Part shown: piece by piece, positions 1-6,564 of the stretch
Position numbering within the stretch: position 1 is the first letter of the stretch
Layout of the letters: each line of letters begins with the position of its first letter
Source of the DNA: Gammaproteobacteria bacterium
GTDB lineage: Bacteria; Pseudomonadota; Gammaproteobacteria; Steroidobacterales; Steroidobacteraceae
Length of the DNA stretch: 9,106 nucleotides
Direction: 5' to 3'
NCBI GenBank assembly: GCA_027451085.1
Contig: DAIDKA010000317.1
Span: forward strand, 1 to 9,106
The notes under the pieces: model-generated
What the model saw: the letters and a program-made list of their open reading frames with translations, nothing else
Databases searched by the model: none
Told to the model about the DNA's origin: nothing
Translations under genes and position numbers: made by a program

Positions 1-335
1 ATGCCCTGCAAATCCCCCGATCCGAATGCCATCCGGGAGGCTGCAATGGGCCCCGCAACGCCCGCCACGCCTCGCCCGAACATGGTAGCTGGCTGTGTAG
101 CTGCAACAGGTAGCATGCTTTATTCATCTTTTTATCAATAAGATACGAGCGCTGTAAGATTCGGGTGCAGAACATGGAATGAGTTCCGGGCACTTCCAGT
201 GAAGTCCGCCAACAATCCCGCAACCACTTAAGTTATTGACTGTTTTCCCCGAAATCGTCCATTTTGCTACACCACTGACAATACAAGACCAAGCCAGCCC
301 TTGACTGCGGCGGGCGCCACTTCCGGGGATTTAGC
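1..335. other. Intergenic stretch without a convincing gene
   Basis: I see no supportable gene here. A plus-strand frame opens with ATG at base 1 and stops at 139-141 (46 codons); it resembles nothing I know and has a composition unlike the operon genes. Two relatively AT-rich patches (about 118-165 and 225-300) fit non-coding or promoter DNA. A small perfect inverted repeat (ACTTC 192-196, GAAGT 201-205) has no T-run after it on either strand, so it is not a clear intrinsic terminator. The pentamer GTAGC occurs three times between about 85 and 116. TTGACT occurs at 236 and 301, but neither has a good -10 element at 16-18 nt, so I do not assign a promoter. Confidence 0.5.
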
Positions 336-680
336 ATGACTGCGCGTTCGGCGGGACCGTCGGTACGTCCAGGCCTGCGCGGAAACCTCAAGGCATGCGT
401 CGCGCTGCTCATGACGGCAACGCTCCAGGGCGGATGCGGCGGCGGCAGTATGAGCACCTACGTCAGCAGCACCGGTTCGAGCACTTCGAGCACGGGCACC
501 GCGGCGCTGTCGGTCTCGCCATTGAGCATATCGGTTTCAGCATTCACCCGCGAATCACCGCCTAACGTCACGAGCCTTGGCGTCAGCATCAGCGGCGTGC
601 CGGCCGGGCAGTCCTACTACATCCTGGCGGTGACGTGTATGACACCGAGACCGGCACCAGCGACGTCACCTACAGCTTGA
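336..680 (+). pseudogene. Truncated, frameshifted lipoprotein-like gene fragment
   Basis: The frame starts at an ATG with GGGGA six to seven bases upstream (325-329). It encodes a basic N-terminus (Arg/Lys at 4-19), a hydrophobic stretch (about 20-30) and Cys34 in LQGGCGGGS, an imperfect lipobox, so an exported lipoprotein is likely. A Ser/Thr/Gly-rich linker follows, then LSVSPLSISVSAFT and GVSISGVPAGQSYYI, which look like the start of an Ig-like repeat of the kind found in bacterial surface lipoproteins. After YYIL (about base 625) the reading frame turns to low-quality sequence rich in Pro/Ala/Thr, while the -1 frame continues plausibly as GGDVYDTETGTSDVTYS. A single-base deletion near 624-630 would explain this. 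The matching sequence ends at about 670, exactly where the convergent chrR gene ends. I read it as a 5' remnant of a longer gene. A genuine short lipoprotein or a sequencing error are the alternatives. Confidence 0.5.
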
Positions 681-1335
681 ACAGGGGTTGCAGCGTTCGC
701 GCCAGCCAACCGGAAAAGCGCAAGGGCAGGTCAGTGGCGGCGACACACACGCACGGCACGCCCGGTGAGGTCACCGGCTGGTGCTCCACGTCGCAGTCGA
801 GATCAGCAACGTCGCCCGCAGCGAAGTGCCCGAGGGAGTCATCATAGGCCCCCTGCATGACCATGGTCAGTTCGTTGCCGCCGTGGCTGTGCATCGGTAC
901 GCTGCGCCCCGGCGCAATGCGCAGCAACATCAGGTGGCCGTCCGCCACGTTGCGCGCGCGGATGTGGTGGATGCCCGGTCCGATCATGCGCCACTGCAGC
1001 GCGCTGTAGGTCGCGCCGAAGTACGGCCGCAACGGCGCGGGCAGCTGGCCCGGATCCAGCCGGTCGGAGGATGCAGCCGTCTGCAACTGCGCAACCTGTG
1101 GCCCTTCGGCGGCGGCAATGCGCGCAAGAATATCGGCGCGCGCGCCATCGGACAGGGCCGCCCCATCATGCTGTCCGACCAGCAGTCCACCGATCCGGTC
1201 AGCGTCCAGCAGCCGCGCGCGGCACTGGCTGCAGATGCTGAGATGGGTCGCCACCACGGCGCTGAAGCCTGTCGGCAGGGCACCGGCCGAATAGCCGATC
1301 AACGTGCTGGCATCGAGATGATGACGAGGATTCAT
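670..1335 (-). CDS. chrR: ChrR-type zinc anti-sigma factor with C-terminal cupin domain
   Basis: A 221-residue cytoplasmic anti-sigma factor that would hold the ECF sigma encoded just upstream until singlet oxygen or organic hydroperoxides act. The N-terminal anti-sigma domain has His6, His31, Cys35 and Cys38 (THLSICSQC), the zinc ligand set and numbering I recall for Rhodobacter sphaeroides ChrR. The C-terminal cupin half (about 120-200) has H149-S-H151 and E155 (HSHGGNE) plus His185. This gives the same H-x-H-x3-E...H spacing as the second zinc site of ChrR, shifted by eight residues. Cys195 and Cys197 (PCVC) match the paired cysteines of the reference protein. The start overlaps the sigma stop as ATGA (1332-1335) and has a strong AAGGGG at 1341-1346, five bases upstream, so translation should be coupled. 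It is the last gene of the operon; its stop borders the decayed convergent gene. I see no clear stem-loop plus T-run after it. Confidence 0.93.
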   Translation of the reverse strand: MNPRHHLDASTLIGYSAGALPTGFSAVVATHLSICSQCRARLLDADRIGGLLVGQHDGAALSDGARADILARIAAAEGPQVAQLQTAASSDRLDPGQLPAPLRPYFGATYSALQWRMIGPGIHHIRARNVADGHLMLLRIAPGRSVPMHSHGGNELTMVMQGAYDDSLGHFAAGDVADLDCDVEHQPVTSPGVPCVCVAATDLPLRFSGWLARTLQPLFKL

Positions 1336-1967
1336 GAGTGCCCCTTCAGCCCCGCCTGCAGCCGGGCGAATGCCCGTCTCAGGTTGGATTTGACGGTTCC
1401 GAGCGGCATTTCCAGCTCGGCGGCGATCTCGCTGTGGCTCTTGGCCTCCAGGTACGACATACGGATCAGCCGTGCCTGCACGGCGGGCAGAGCATCTATC
1501 GCGCGGGCGAGGCCGGCATGGTCGGCCTGGTTCTCCACCGTGCCGCCGTTGCAGTCCTCCTCCTGGATCTGCAGCGACTCCACGTCCTCCTGCACCAGGC
1601 GTCCGGCCGGCTCGCGGCGGCGGCCGTCGATATATAGGTTGCGTGCGATGCGGAACAGCCAGGTGGACAGGCTCCCGCGGTTGGGATCGAACGACTCAGC
1701 ACGGCGCCACAGGCGCAGCATCGACTCCTGCACCAGCTCTTCCGCCTGGGCGGCGTCCACCCGCAGTCCCAGCAGATAGCGCAGCAACCGTGGCGCATAG
1801 TGGTCGTAGATGCGGATGAAGCAGGCGATGTCCTGGCGCGCGGCGATACCGGCGGCCTGTTCGGCCCAGTAGTGCGCGTCATCGGCAGCTGTGTGCGGTC
1901 GGCTGATCACGCGTCCCTTCGCATTGAACGGAATCACCTTGAGAGCGGCAGGAACCAGACGCATCAT
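1332..1967 (-). CDS. rpoE: ECF-family RNA polymerase sigma factor, RpoE/ECF11-like partner of ChrR
   Basis: An alternative sigma factor of about 211 residues. Region 2 spans about 47-119, with FIRIYDHYAPRLLRYL, EELVQESMLRLWRR and the -10 recognition part GSLSTWLFRIARNL followed by DGRRRE. A short acidic linker follows, then region 4 (about 153-211) with a helix-turn-helix around SEIAAELEMPLGTVKSNLRRA. The fused order sigma then ChrR defines the ECF11-type pair. The start is uncertain: two tandem ATGs (1965-1967 and 1962-1964) follow only a weak GGGTCC, and a GTG at 1910 behind GAAGGGA would give 192 residues. It lies 28 nt after the lipocalin stop, with an 11-codon open frame spanning the gap. 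Its likely target is the promoter upstream of the first operon gene, making a positive loop checked by ChrR. Assignment to the ECF11 group rests on the ChrR partner and general sequence look. Confidence 0.92.
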   Translation of the reverse strand: MMRLVPAALKVIPFNAKGRVISRPHTAADDAHYWAEQAAGIAARQDIACFIRIYDHYAPRLLRYLLGLRVDAAQAEELVQESMLRLWRRAESFDPNRGSLSTWLFRIARNLYIDGRRREPAGRLVQEDVESLQIQEEDCNGGTVENQADHAGLARAIDALPAVQARLIRMSYLEAKSHSEIAAELEMPLGTVKSNLRRAFARLQAGLKGHS

Positions 1968-1999
1968 AACGGACCCAGCCGCGCAGTGAGTGCGGTCAT
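1964..1999 (-). CDS. Possible 11-codon leader ORF linking lipocalin and sigma genes
   Basis: An open frame MTALTARLGPL. Its ATG overlaps the lipocalin stop as ATGA (1996-1999), and its TGA (1964-1966) overlaps both candidate ATG starts of the sigma gene. AAGGTG lies five bases upstream of its start, inside the lipocalin 3' end. The sigma gene itself has a weak ribosome site, so this frame could hand ribosomes from the lipocalin to the sigma start by termination-reinitiation. Such short frames arise by chance in GC-rich DNA. The double overlap is what makes it worth recording. Confidence 0.25.
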   Translation of the reverse strand: MTALTARLGPL

Positions 2000-2520
2000 T
2001 GCGGCACCTTGCGCAGCCGTGTTGTGTCATAGCCCAGGGCCGCAATGCGGGCCACCAGTTCGTCATACTCGCCAGCTGGCAGAGTCGGGGCCCGCGCCAT
2101 GAGCCAGACGTAGTCGCGCTTGTCCCGCGCGACGATGACCGCATGATAATCCGGCGCCAGCCAGGCGATGACGTATTGGGCCTTCACCGGCCAGACGAAC
2201 TGCATGTCCCACAGCCCGTTGCCGCCGCCCGGACGGACGAAACCGGTGGCGTGCAGGGTCTTCATTGCGCCGCCGGGTGATCCCTCGCGATAAGTGAAGG
2301 TGGTCTGGATACGGCCCGCCGGCGTCAGCCGGTACGACTCCACCGCGCGGCAGGCGTGGCGCTCCAGGTAGGTCGGAATCGCCGCGATCACGTACCAATC
2401 GCCCATGTAGCGGTCCAGGTCGACGTGGGACACCGGGGCGATGGGCGGTCGCGTTGCACAGCCTGCCAGCGGCGAGCCGAACAGCACCACCATCGCGACG
2501 TCCTTCAGGATGTTGCGCAT
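1996..2520 (-). CDS. blc: Blc-type lipocalin, outer-membrane lipoprotein
   Basis: A 174-residue lipoprotein. The signal peptide ends in the lipobox LAGC with Cys21, and Ala at +2 fits sorting to the outer membrane. The mature part is a bacterial lipocalin: the GxW motif appears as YMGDWYVIAAIPTYLE (39-54), followed by strand segments such as AQYVIAWLAPDYHAVIV and RDYVWLMAR, the usual conserved third region of Blc proteins. Blc homologues bind fatty acids and lysophospholipids in the periplasm, so here it may carry or scavenge lipids released when membrane phospholipids are damaged or modified; that role is inferred. The start is well supported: AGGGGG (2526-2531) sits five bases upstream and overlaps the stop codon of the preceding methyltransferase, only 10 nt away. 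Length is normal for the family. Confidence 0.93.
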   Translation of the reverse strand: MRNILKDVAMVVLFGSPLAGCATRPPIAPVSHVDLDRYMGDWYVIAAIPTYLERHACRAVESYRLTPAGRIQTTFTYREGSPGGAMKTLHATGFVRPGGGNGLWDMQFVWPVKAQYVIAWLAPDYHAVIVARDKRDYVWLMARAPTLPAGEYDELVARIAALGYDTTRLRKVPQ

Positions 2521-2530
2521 CGTATCCCCC

Positions 2531-3619
2531 TCAGCCCCGGCGGACGAAGCCGTAATGCGCGACCAGCCACTCCTGTCCGCCGGCGTAACCGAACAGCTCG
2601 GCACAGGACATGAAGAACATGCGCCAGCGCTGGAACCACAGCTGCGCGAGGCGTTCGCTGCCATAGGTGACGCCGAGCAGCGGCAGGATGGCCGCGCGAT
2701 GCTGATCCTGCCGCGTAAGCCAGGCCTCCGCGGTGCGCTGGTAGTGGGTTCCGTCAACCAGCCACAGACCATCGAGCAGCAGGTCGCGCTGGAACCAGCG
2801 CAGGGTATCCACCGCAGGCATGAGGCCACCGGTGAAGAAGTGCCGGCCCATCCAGTTGTCCTCGCCGTCCGCCTCAAACGGGTAGGCGGCGTGGCGATGG
2901 GCGAATATGTGCACGAACAGCCGGCCGGCGGGGCGCAACCACCCGGCGATGCGCGCCAGCAGCGTCTCGTGGTTGCGGACATGCTCGAACATCTCCACCG
3001 AGACGCAGCGGTCGTAGCTGCACTGCGCCAGCTCCAGTGTGTTCACGTCGCGCGTGATGACCCGGACATTGCAAAGTCCGCGCTGCTCACATTGCTTCAG
3101 GATATGCGCGCGCTGGGTGTGCGAATTGGAGACCGCGGTGATGCGTGAGCCGGGAAAGCGCTCCGCCATCCACAGCGTCAGCGAACCCCAGCCACAGCCG
3201 AGTTCCAGAACATCCTGTCCGTCTGCGAGCTGGGCGCGCTGTGCGTACAGCTCCAGCATGGCCAGTTCCGCCTGCGCAAGGGTGCTGTCAGGCTGCGGGA
3301 AGTAGCACGCCGAGTACTTCAACCGCGGGCCAAGACAGTGCTCGAAGAAACCCGTCGGCAACTCATAGTGCTGTAAGTTGGCGGCCTCGGTGTGAATGGC
3401 CAGGGGGCCATTGCGCAGCACCTGCAGCAGCTGCTGGTTGCGCTGCTGCCAGCCGCTGACGCCGCCTTCGTTGCAGGCCGCGAGCCGTTGCGCGCACAGC
3501 CGCCGGATGCCGGCGCGAAGCAGAGCGTCTGGCACCAGTCCGCGCTCCGCCAGGCCCAGCAGACCGGGAGCCGGCCGGTCGGTCGACAGTTGCAACGGTG
3601 GACTCAGGGTGACGTTCAT
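2531..3619 (-). CDS. Second CFA-like SAM-dependent methyltransferase
   Basis: A 362-residue class I methyltransferase of the cyclopropane-fatty-acid-synthase superfamily, closest in look to the branch that includes coclaurine-N-methyltransferase-like proteins. Residues 84-107 hold the superfamily entry motif (HYELPTGFFEHCL, then LKYSACYF with Cys105). SAM motif I is VLELGCGWGSLTLW (137-150). The acidic catalytic-loop equivalent is SVEMFEHVRNHE (207-218). LFVHIFAHR (234-242) keeps a His where E. coli Cfa has its active-site His. The C-terminal DNWMGRHFFTGGLMPA segment is typical of this branch. The start overlaps the DUF1295 stop as ATGA (3616-3619), with AAGGAG (3626-3631) six bases upstream. 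Substrate is unknown. Given the neighbours it may add a second methyl group to an unsaturated or furan fatty acyl chain, or act on another lipid. The methyltransferase call is firm, the substrate is inference. Confidence 0.88.
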   Translation of the reverse strand: MNVTLSPPLQLSTDRPAPGLLGLAERGLVPDALLRAGIRRLCAQRLAACNEGGVSGWQQRNQQLLQVLRNGPLAIHTEAANLQHYELPTGFFEHCLGPRLKYSACYFPQPDSTLAQAELAMLELYAQRAQLADGQDVLELGCGWGSLTLWMAERFPGSRITAVSNSHTQRAHILKQCEQRGLCNVRVITRDVNTLELAQCSYDRCVSVEMFEHVRNHETLLARIAGWLRPAGRLFVHIFAHRHAAYPFEADGEDNWMGRHFFTGGLMPAVDTLRWFQRDLLLDGLWLVDGTHYQRTAEAWLTRQDQHRAAILPLLGVTYGSERLAQLWFQRWRMFFMSCAELFGYAGGQEWLVAHYGFVRRG

Positions 3620-4404
3620 GTCCGACTCCTTGGGGTTCCTGGAAACCACGGAAACAGCGTCGAGGTGCTGCGCTGGTAGTCGAGGTAGTCCGCGCCACGC
3701 GTCCGCAGCGCCTGCGCCTCGGTGAACGGCACGCCGCTGACCCAGCGCAGGAACACGTACATCACCACCGGTCCGCACCAGGCCAGCCCCCACAGGGGCG
3801 AACCCCACGCCAGCGCGACATAGGTGAACCAATGCAGCCACTCGAAGAAGTAGTTCGGATGCCGTGAGTAACGCCACAAGCCGGCGCGGCAGGTCAGGCC
3901 GCTGTTGGCTGGCGCCGCGCGGAACGCGGCCAGCTGCCGGTCCGCCACCGACTCCAGCAACACGCTGCAGACCCAGACCGCGACGCCAAGCACGGCCGCC
4001 GGCGCGGGCAGGGCCGGGCTGGCCGTGACCGCCACGAAGGGCAGCGCAAACAGCAGCACCAGCAACGCCTGCCCCAGAAAGAGCAACAGGAACCGCCGCT
4101 GGCTGTCCTGCCAGTGCGCGCGCAGCGCCCGGTACCGGCCGTCCTCGGGCTCGCGGCTGACGCGCCGCCACAGGTGCCAAGCCAGGCGCGCCGACCAGGC
4201 TCCACCCAGGACCGCGAGCAGCAGCCGGGGCAGCGCCGCGCCGCTGCCGGCGACGGCCATCAGCACGGCGCCCAGTCCCACGCCAGCGGTCCACAGGACA
4301 TCCACGATCCCGGCATTGCGGCGCCGTCGCTGCCAGAGCCAGCCCCACACCATGATCAGGGACATCAGCGCCGCCAGCAGGGCCAGTGACCCTGCAATGC
4401 TCAT
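3616..4404 (-). CDS. DUF1295 family integral membrane protein (steroid 5-alpha-reductase-like fold)
   Basis: A 262-residue polytopic membrane protein. Hydrophobic segments lie at about 4-24, 35-55, 58-78, 103-126, 134-152 and 184-222. The C-terminal signature GLWRYSRHPNYFFEWLHWF (175-193) is the conserved core of DUF1295 and of the related steroid 5-alpha-reductase and isoprenylcysteine methyltransferase families, where it forms the cofactor-binding region. The start at 4404 is chosen because AGGAG lies seven bases upstream, and the frame before it reads as non-protein-like basic sequence. It follows the CFA gene after 73 nt, the longest gap in the operon, and shares an ATGA overlap with the methyltransferase after it. 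Members of the fold reduce activated C=C bonds with NADPH, so reduction of an acyl-chain intermediate is conceivable. No activity can be read from the sequence alone. Confidence 0.87.
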   Translation of the reverse strand: MSIAGSLALLAALMSLIMVWGWLWQRRRRNAGIVDVLWTAGVGLGAVLMAVAGSGAALPRLLLAVLGGAWSARLAWHLWRRVSREPEDGRYRALRAHWQDSQRRFLLLFLGQALLVLLFALPFVAVTASPALPAPAAVLGVAVWVCSVLLESVADRQLAAFRAAPANSGLTCRAGLWRYSRHPNYFFEWLHWFTYVALAWGSPLWGLAWCGPVVMYVFLRWVSGVPFTEAQALRTRGADYLDYQRSTSTLFPWFPGTPRSRT

Positions 4405-4477
4405 GGGCGTGCTCCTGAGGCTGATGTGCGTGCTCGCAGGTCCGACCGAGGCGCCCAGGTGGAACTGATCCGGAACA
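4405..4477 (-). other. 73-nt spacer splitting the operon into two blocks
   Basis: This is the only sizeable gap between the desaturase and the anti-sigma gene. It carries the AGGAG ribosome site of the DUF1295 gene and a four-base-pair inverted repeat (TGCG-AGCA-CGCA on the minus strand). I see no element resembling the CGTATA box found upstream of the operon, no intrinsic terminator and no open frame in phase with its neighbours. Confidence 0.45.
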
Positions 4478-5776
4478 TCATGCCGGCGACCCGTCCGCAC
4501 AAGCCGTCCAGCGAGCGGCCAGCGGCTGCGCCCCGGGCTTGGCGAGCAGCAGCTGCGAAACCCCGATCGACCGCTCGAGGAAACCACCCTCGCAATACGC
4601 CAGGTAGAACTCCCACAGCCGCAGGAAGCGCTCGTCATAACCGAGCCCACGCGCCGCGGCCTTGCTCGCCATGAAACGCTCGCGCCAGGCGTGCAGCGTC
4701 CGCGCATAGGACAGCCCGAAGTCCTCCTGGTGCACCAGCGCGAGATCGCAGGCGCTGGTCTTTGCCGTCATCAGGGCCTGCAGCGAAGGGATGAAGCTGC
4801 CCGGAAAGATATGGCGCTTGATGAAGTCCACGCAGGCCAGTGCCTGCTCGTAGCGGTGATCCTCGATCGTGATCGCCTGCAGCAGCGCAAGTCCATCCGG
4901 CTTGAGCAAGGCACCCAGCTTGCCGAAGTAGCGGGGCAGGTGGCGCGCGCCGATGGCTTCGATCATTTCGATCGAAACGAGCTTGTCGTACCGCCCGCCA
5001 AGATCGCGGTAGTCCTGCAGCAGGAGGGTGATCCGGTCATCCAGTCCGGCCGTGGCGATTCTCCGGGCGGCGAGAGCGTGCTGTTCCCGGGAGATGGTCG
5101 TGGTCGTCACGTGGCAGCCGTAATGGCGTGCCGCGTGCAGCGCGAATCCGCCCCAGCCGGTGCCGATCTCGAGCACGCGGTCACCCGGACGCAGCTGGAG
5201 TTTGCGGCAGATGACGTCGAGTTTGCGGGCGGATGCGCTTTCCAGTGTGTCATCCGGGCACGTCCACAGCGCCGAGGAATACATCAGGTCCTGCGACAGG
5301 AACAGTCCGAAGAACGGATTGCCGAGGTCGTAGTGGGCCGCGATGTTCCGGCGCGCACCGCGGCGGGTATTGTCCCGCAGCAGGTGCCAGGCGCGCATGA
5401 CGAGACCTCCCAGCCGCGCCACGCCTCCCTCCATGTCATCGAGCAGCTCGCGGTTGCGCACCAGCAGCCGCACCAGTGCAACCAGGTCATCGCAGTGCCA
5501 CCAGCCATTGGCATACGACTCACCGGCGCCGACGCTGCCGTTGAACGCCAGTGCGCGATAGAACCGCAGGTCCGTCACGTCCAGTCGCGCCCGCAGCAAG
5601 GACCGACCGCCCCCGGCTGTTCCCAGCTCGATCCGCTCGAAGGGGTCCTGCAGTTGCAGCCGGCCATGCTCCAGCCGGTCGATGACCTTGAGCAACCGCT
5701 GCCGCAGCAGGCGGTCGGTGAACCGCGGCCGCACGGCTGCAGACTCGTCAGCGATCCGATCGGCGGGTTCAATCAT
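4478..5776 (-). CDS. cfa: Cyclopropane-fatty-acid-synthase family methyltransferase
   Basis: A 432-residue enzyme that transfers a methyl group from SAM to the double bond of unsaturated acyl chains in membrane phospholipids. An N-terminal domain (1-145) precedes the motif HYDLGNPFFGLFL (148-160), SAM motif I VLEIGTGWGG (201-210), SIEMIEAIG (268-276) with the conserved Glu273, DFIKRHIFPG (317-326) and YCEGGFLERS near the C-terminus. By hand alignment with E. coli Cfa, the active-site Cys139 corresponds to Ser168 (YSSALW), His266 to Gln300 (LLQAIT), while Glu239, Ile268 and Tyr317 are kept as Glu273, Ile302 and Tyr357. This pattern is common in the branch that pairs with FAD and DUF1365 proteins and may give a methylated alkene rather than a cyclopropane (UfaM-like). 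The start at 5776 overlaps the DUF1365 stop as ATGA and has GAGGGA upstream; the longer upstream frame is proline-rich and not protein-like. Confidence 0.93.
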   Translation of the reverse strand: MIEPADRIADESAAVRPRFTDRLLRQRLLKVIDRLEHGRLQLQDPFERIELGTAGGGRSLLRARLDVTDLRFYRALAFNGSVGAGESYANGWWHCDDLVALVRLLVRNRELLDDMEGGVARLGGLVMRAWHLLRDNTRRGARRNIAAHYDLGNPFFGLFLSQDLMYSSALWTCPDDTLESASARKLDVICRKLQLRPGDRVLEIGTGWGGFALHAARHYGCHVTTTTISREQHALAARRIATAGLDDRITLLLQDYRDLGGRYDKLVSIEMIEAIGARHLPRYFGKLGALLKPDGLALLQAITIEDHRYEQALACVDFIKRHIFPGSFIPSLQALMTAKTSACDLALVHQEDFGLSYARTLHAWRERFMASKAAARGLGYDERFLRLWEFYLAYCEGGFLERSIGVSQLLLAKPGAQPLAARWTACADGSPA

Positions 5777-6564
5777 GCGGAGTCCCTCGGGTGGTGGCGG
5801 GCTGGGCTGTGGTCCGGATGGCCATGGGTCGGGGTGCTCTTGAGCCATAACTTCAGCGCCTGCCAGTAGATGGCCGTGCTGACCTGCGCGGTCATCAGCG
5901 GATACCGCCACAGCACGCGGCTGAGCGCACTGCGGGTCAGCGGCAGCCGCCGCAACGAGAGCGAGGCGTTGAACTCACGCCGGGTGGCCGACGAAACCTG
6001 CATGTGCACCCGCAGGTCGTCCGCCGGCGCGGTGAAGCGCCAGTCATAACGCCGGTCCATGGCCATGAAGGGCGAGACATGGAAGCGCTTGTCAAAATTC
6101 CACGCGAGATAGCGGCCCCGATGCCGGGCCTGCCTGGCGTCCAGCACATAGGCATGACGCTCGCCCCAGGGAGTGTTGGTGATCTCGGCGACGACGTGCG
6201 CCATGCGGCACCCGTCAGCCTCGAAGCAATAGTAAAAAGTCACGGGATTGAAGACGTAGCCGGCATAGCGTGGGTGCGTCAGCACCCGGATGGGTCCCGG
6301 GGGCATGACGCCGGTGGCCTGGTGCACCTGCAGCCGAACCGCATCGGCGAGCGGCAACTGCACCGGCCCGAGATAGTCACCACGACGCCATTCCGCCAGA
6401 TTGCGGCTGCCCGCTGACCACAACCAATGCTGCCGGAACACCGTGTCGACTTCATCGAGGTCCAGGTACAACTGGGCGATGCGGTACTGGAACCGGTGTT
6501 CGCGCGGCGTGTGCCTGTGGTGCACCACCCGTCCTTCATATACCGCGCTGGCCAGGGCGCTCAC
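5773..6564 (-). CDS. DUF1365 family protein, putative lipid-modification partner
   Basis: A 263-residue protein with the DUF1365 hallmarks: VYEGRVVHHRHTPREHRFQY at the N-terminus (8-27), RYAGYVFNPVTFYYCF (99-114), NTPWGERHAYV (130-140), FDKRFHVSPFMAMD (157-170) and the C-terminal TAQVSTAIYWQALKLW (225-240). No catalytic chemistry is proven by the sequence. In alphaproteobacteria a protein of this set is implicated in oxygen insertion for furan fatty acids (UfaO), and as I recall that candidate belongs to this family. The start is GTG: it overlaps the FAD gene stop as GTGA (6561-6564) and a perfect GGAGGT (6571-6576) lies six bases upstream. The end overlaps the CFA start as ATGA. The tight linkage of FAD protein, DUF1365 and CFA points to a shared pathway or complex at the membrane. 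Confidence 0.9.
   Translation of the reverse strand: MSALASAVYEGRVVHHRHTPREHRFQYRIAQLYLDLDEVDTVFRQHWLWSAGSRNLAEWRRGDYLGPVQLPLADAVRLQVHQATGVMPPGPIRVLTHPRYAGYVFNPVTFYYCFEADGCRMAHVVAEITNTPWGERHAYVLDARQARHRGRYLAWNFDKRFHVSPFMAMDRRYDWRFTAPADDLRVHMQVSSATRREFNASLSLRRLPLTRSALSRVLWRYPLMTAQVSTAIYWQALKLWLKSTPTHGHPDHSPARHHPRDSA

Noticed and set aside
192..205. Small inverted repeat as an operon terminator
   Set aside because: The stem is only five base pairs, there is no T-run, and it lies more than 450 nt beyond the chrR stop.
236..264. Sigma-70 promoter for the lipoprotein-like gene (TTGACT at 236)
   Set aside because: No acceptable -10 hexamer occurs at 16-18 nt.
781..1779. Long plus-strand open frame opposite chrR and the sigma gene
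   Set aside because: It is antisense to two well-supported genes, its translation is Arg/Ala/Ser-rich without any recognisable domain, and such frames are expected opposite GC-rich coding DNA.
4691..5869. 392-codon plus-strand open frame opposite the CFA gene
   Set aside because: The minus-strand frame carries all CFA motifs; the plus-strand translation is Gln/Arg/Val-rich and has no domain signature.
5777..5911. N-terminal extension of the CFA protein
   Set aside because: The 45 extra residues are Pro/Gly-rich shadow sequence of the DUF1365 3' end. The ATG at 5776 has GAGGGA upstream and an ATGA overlap.
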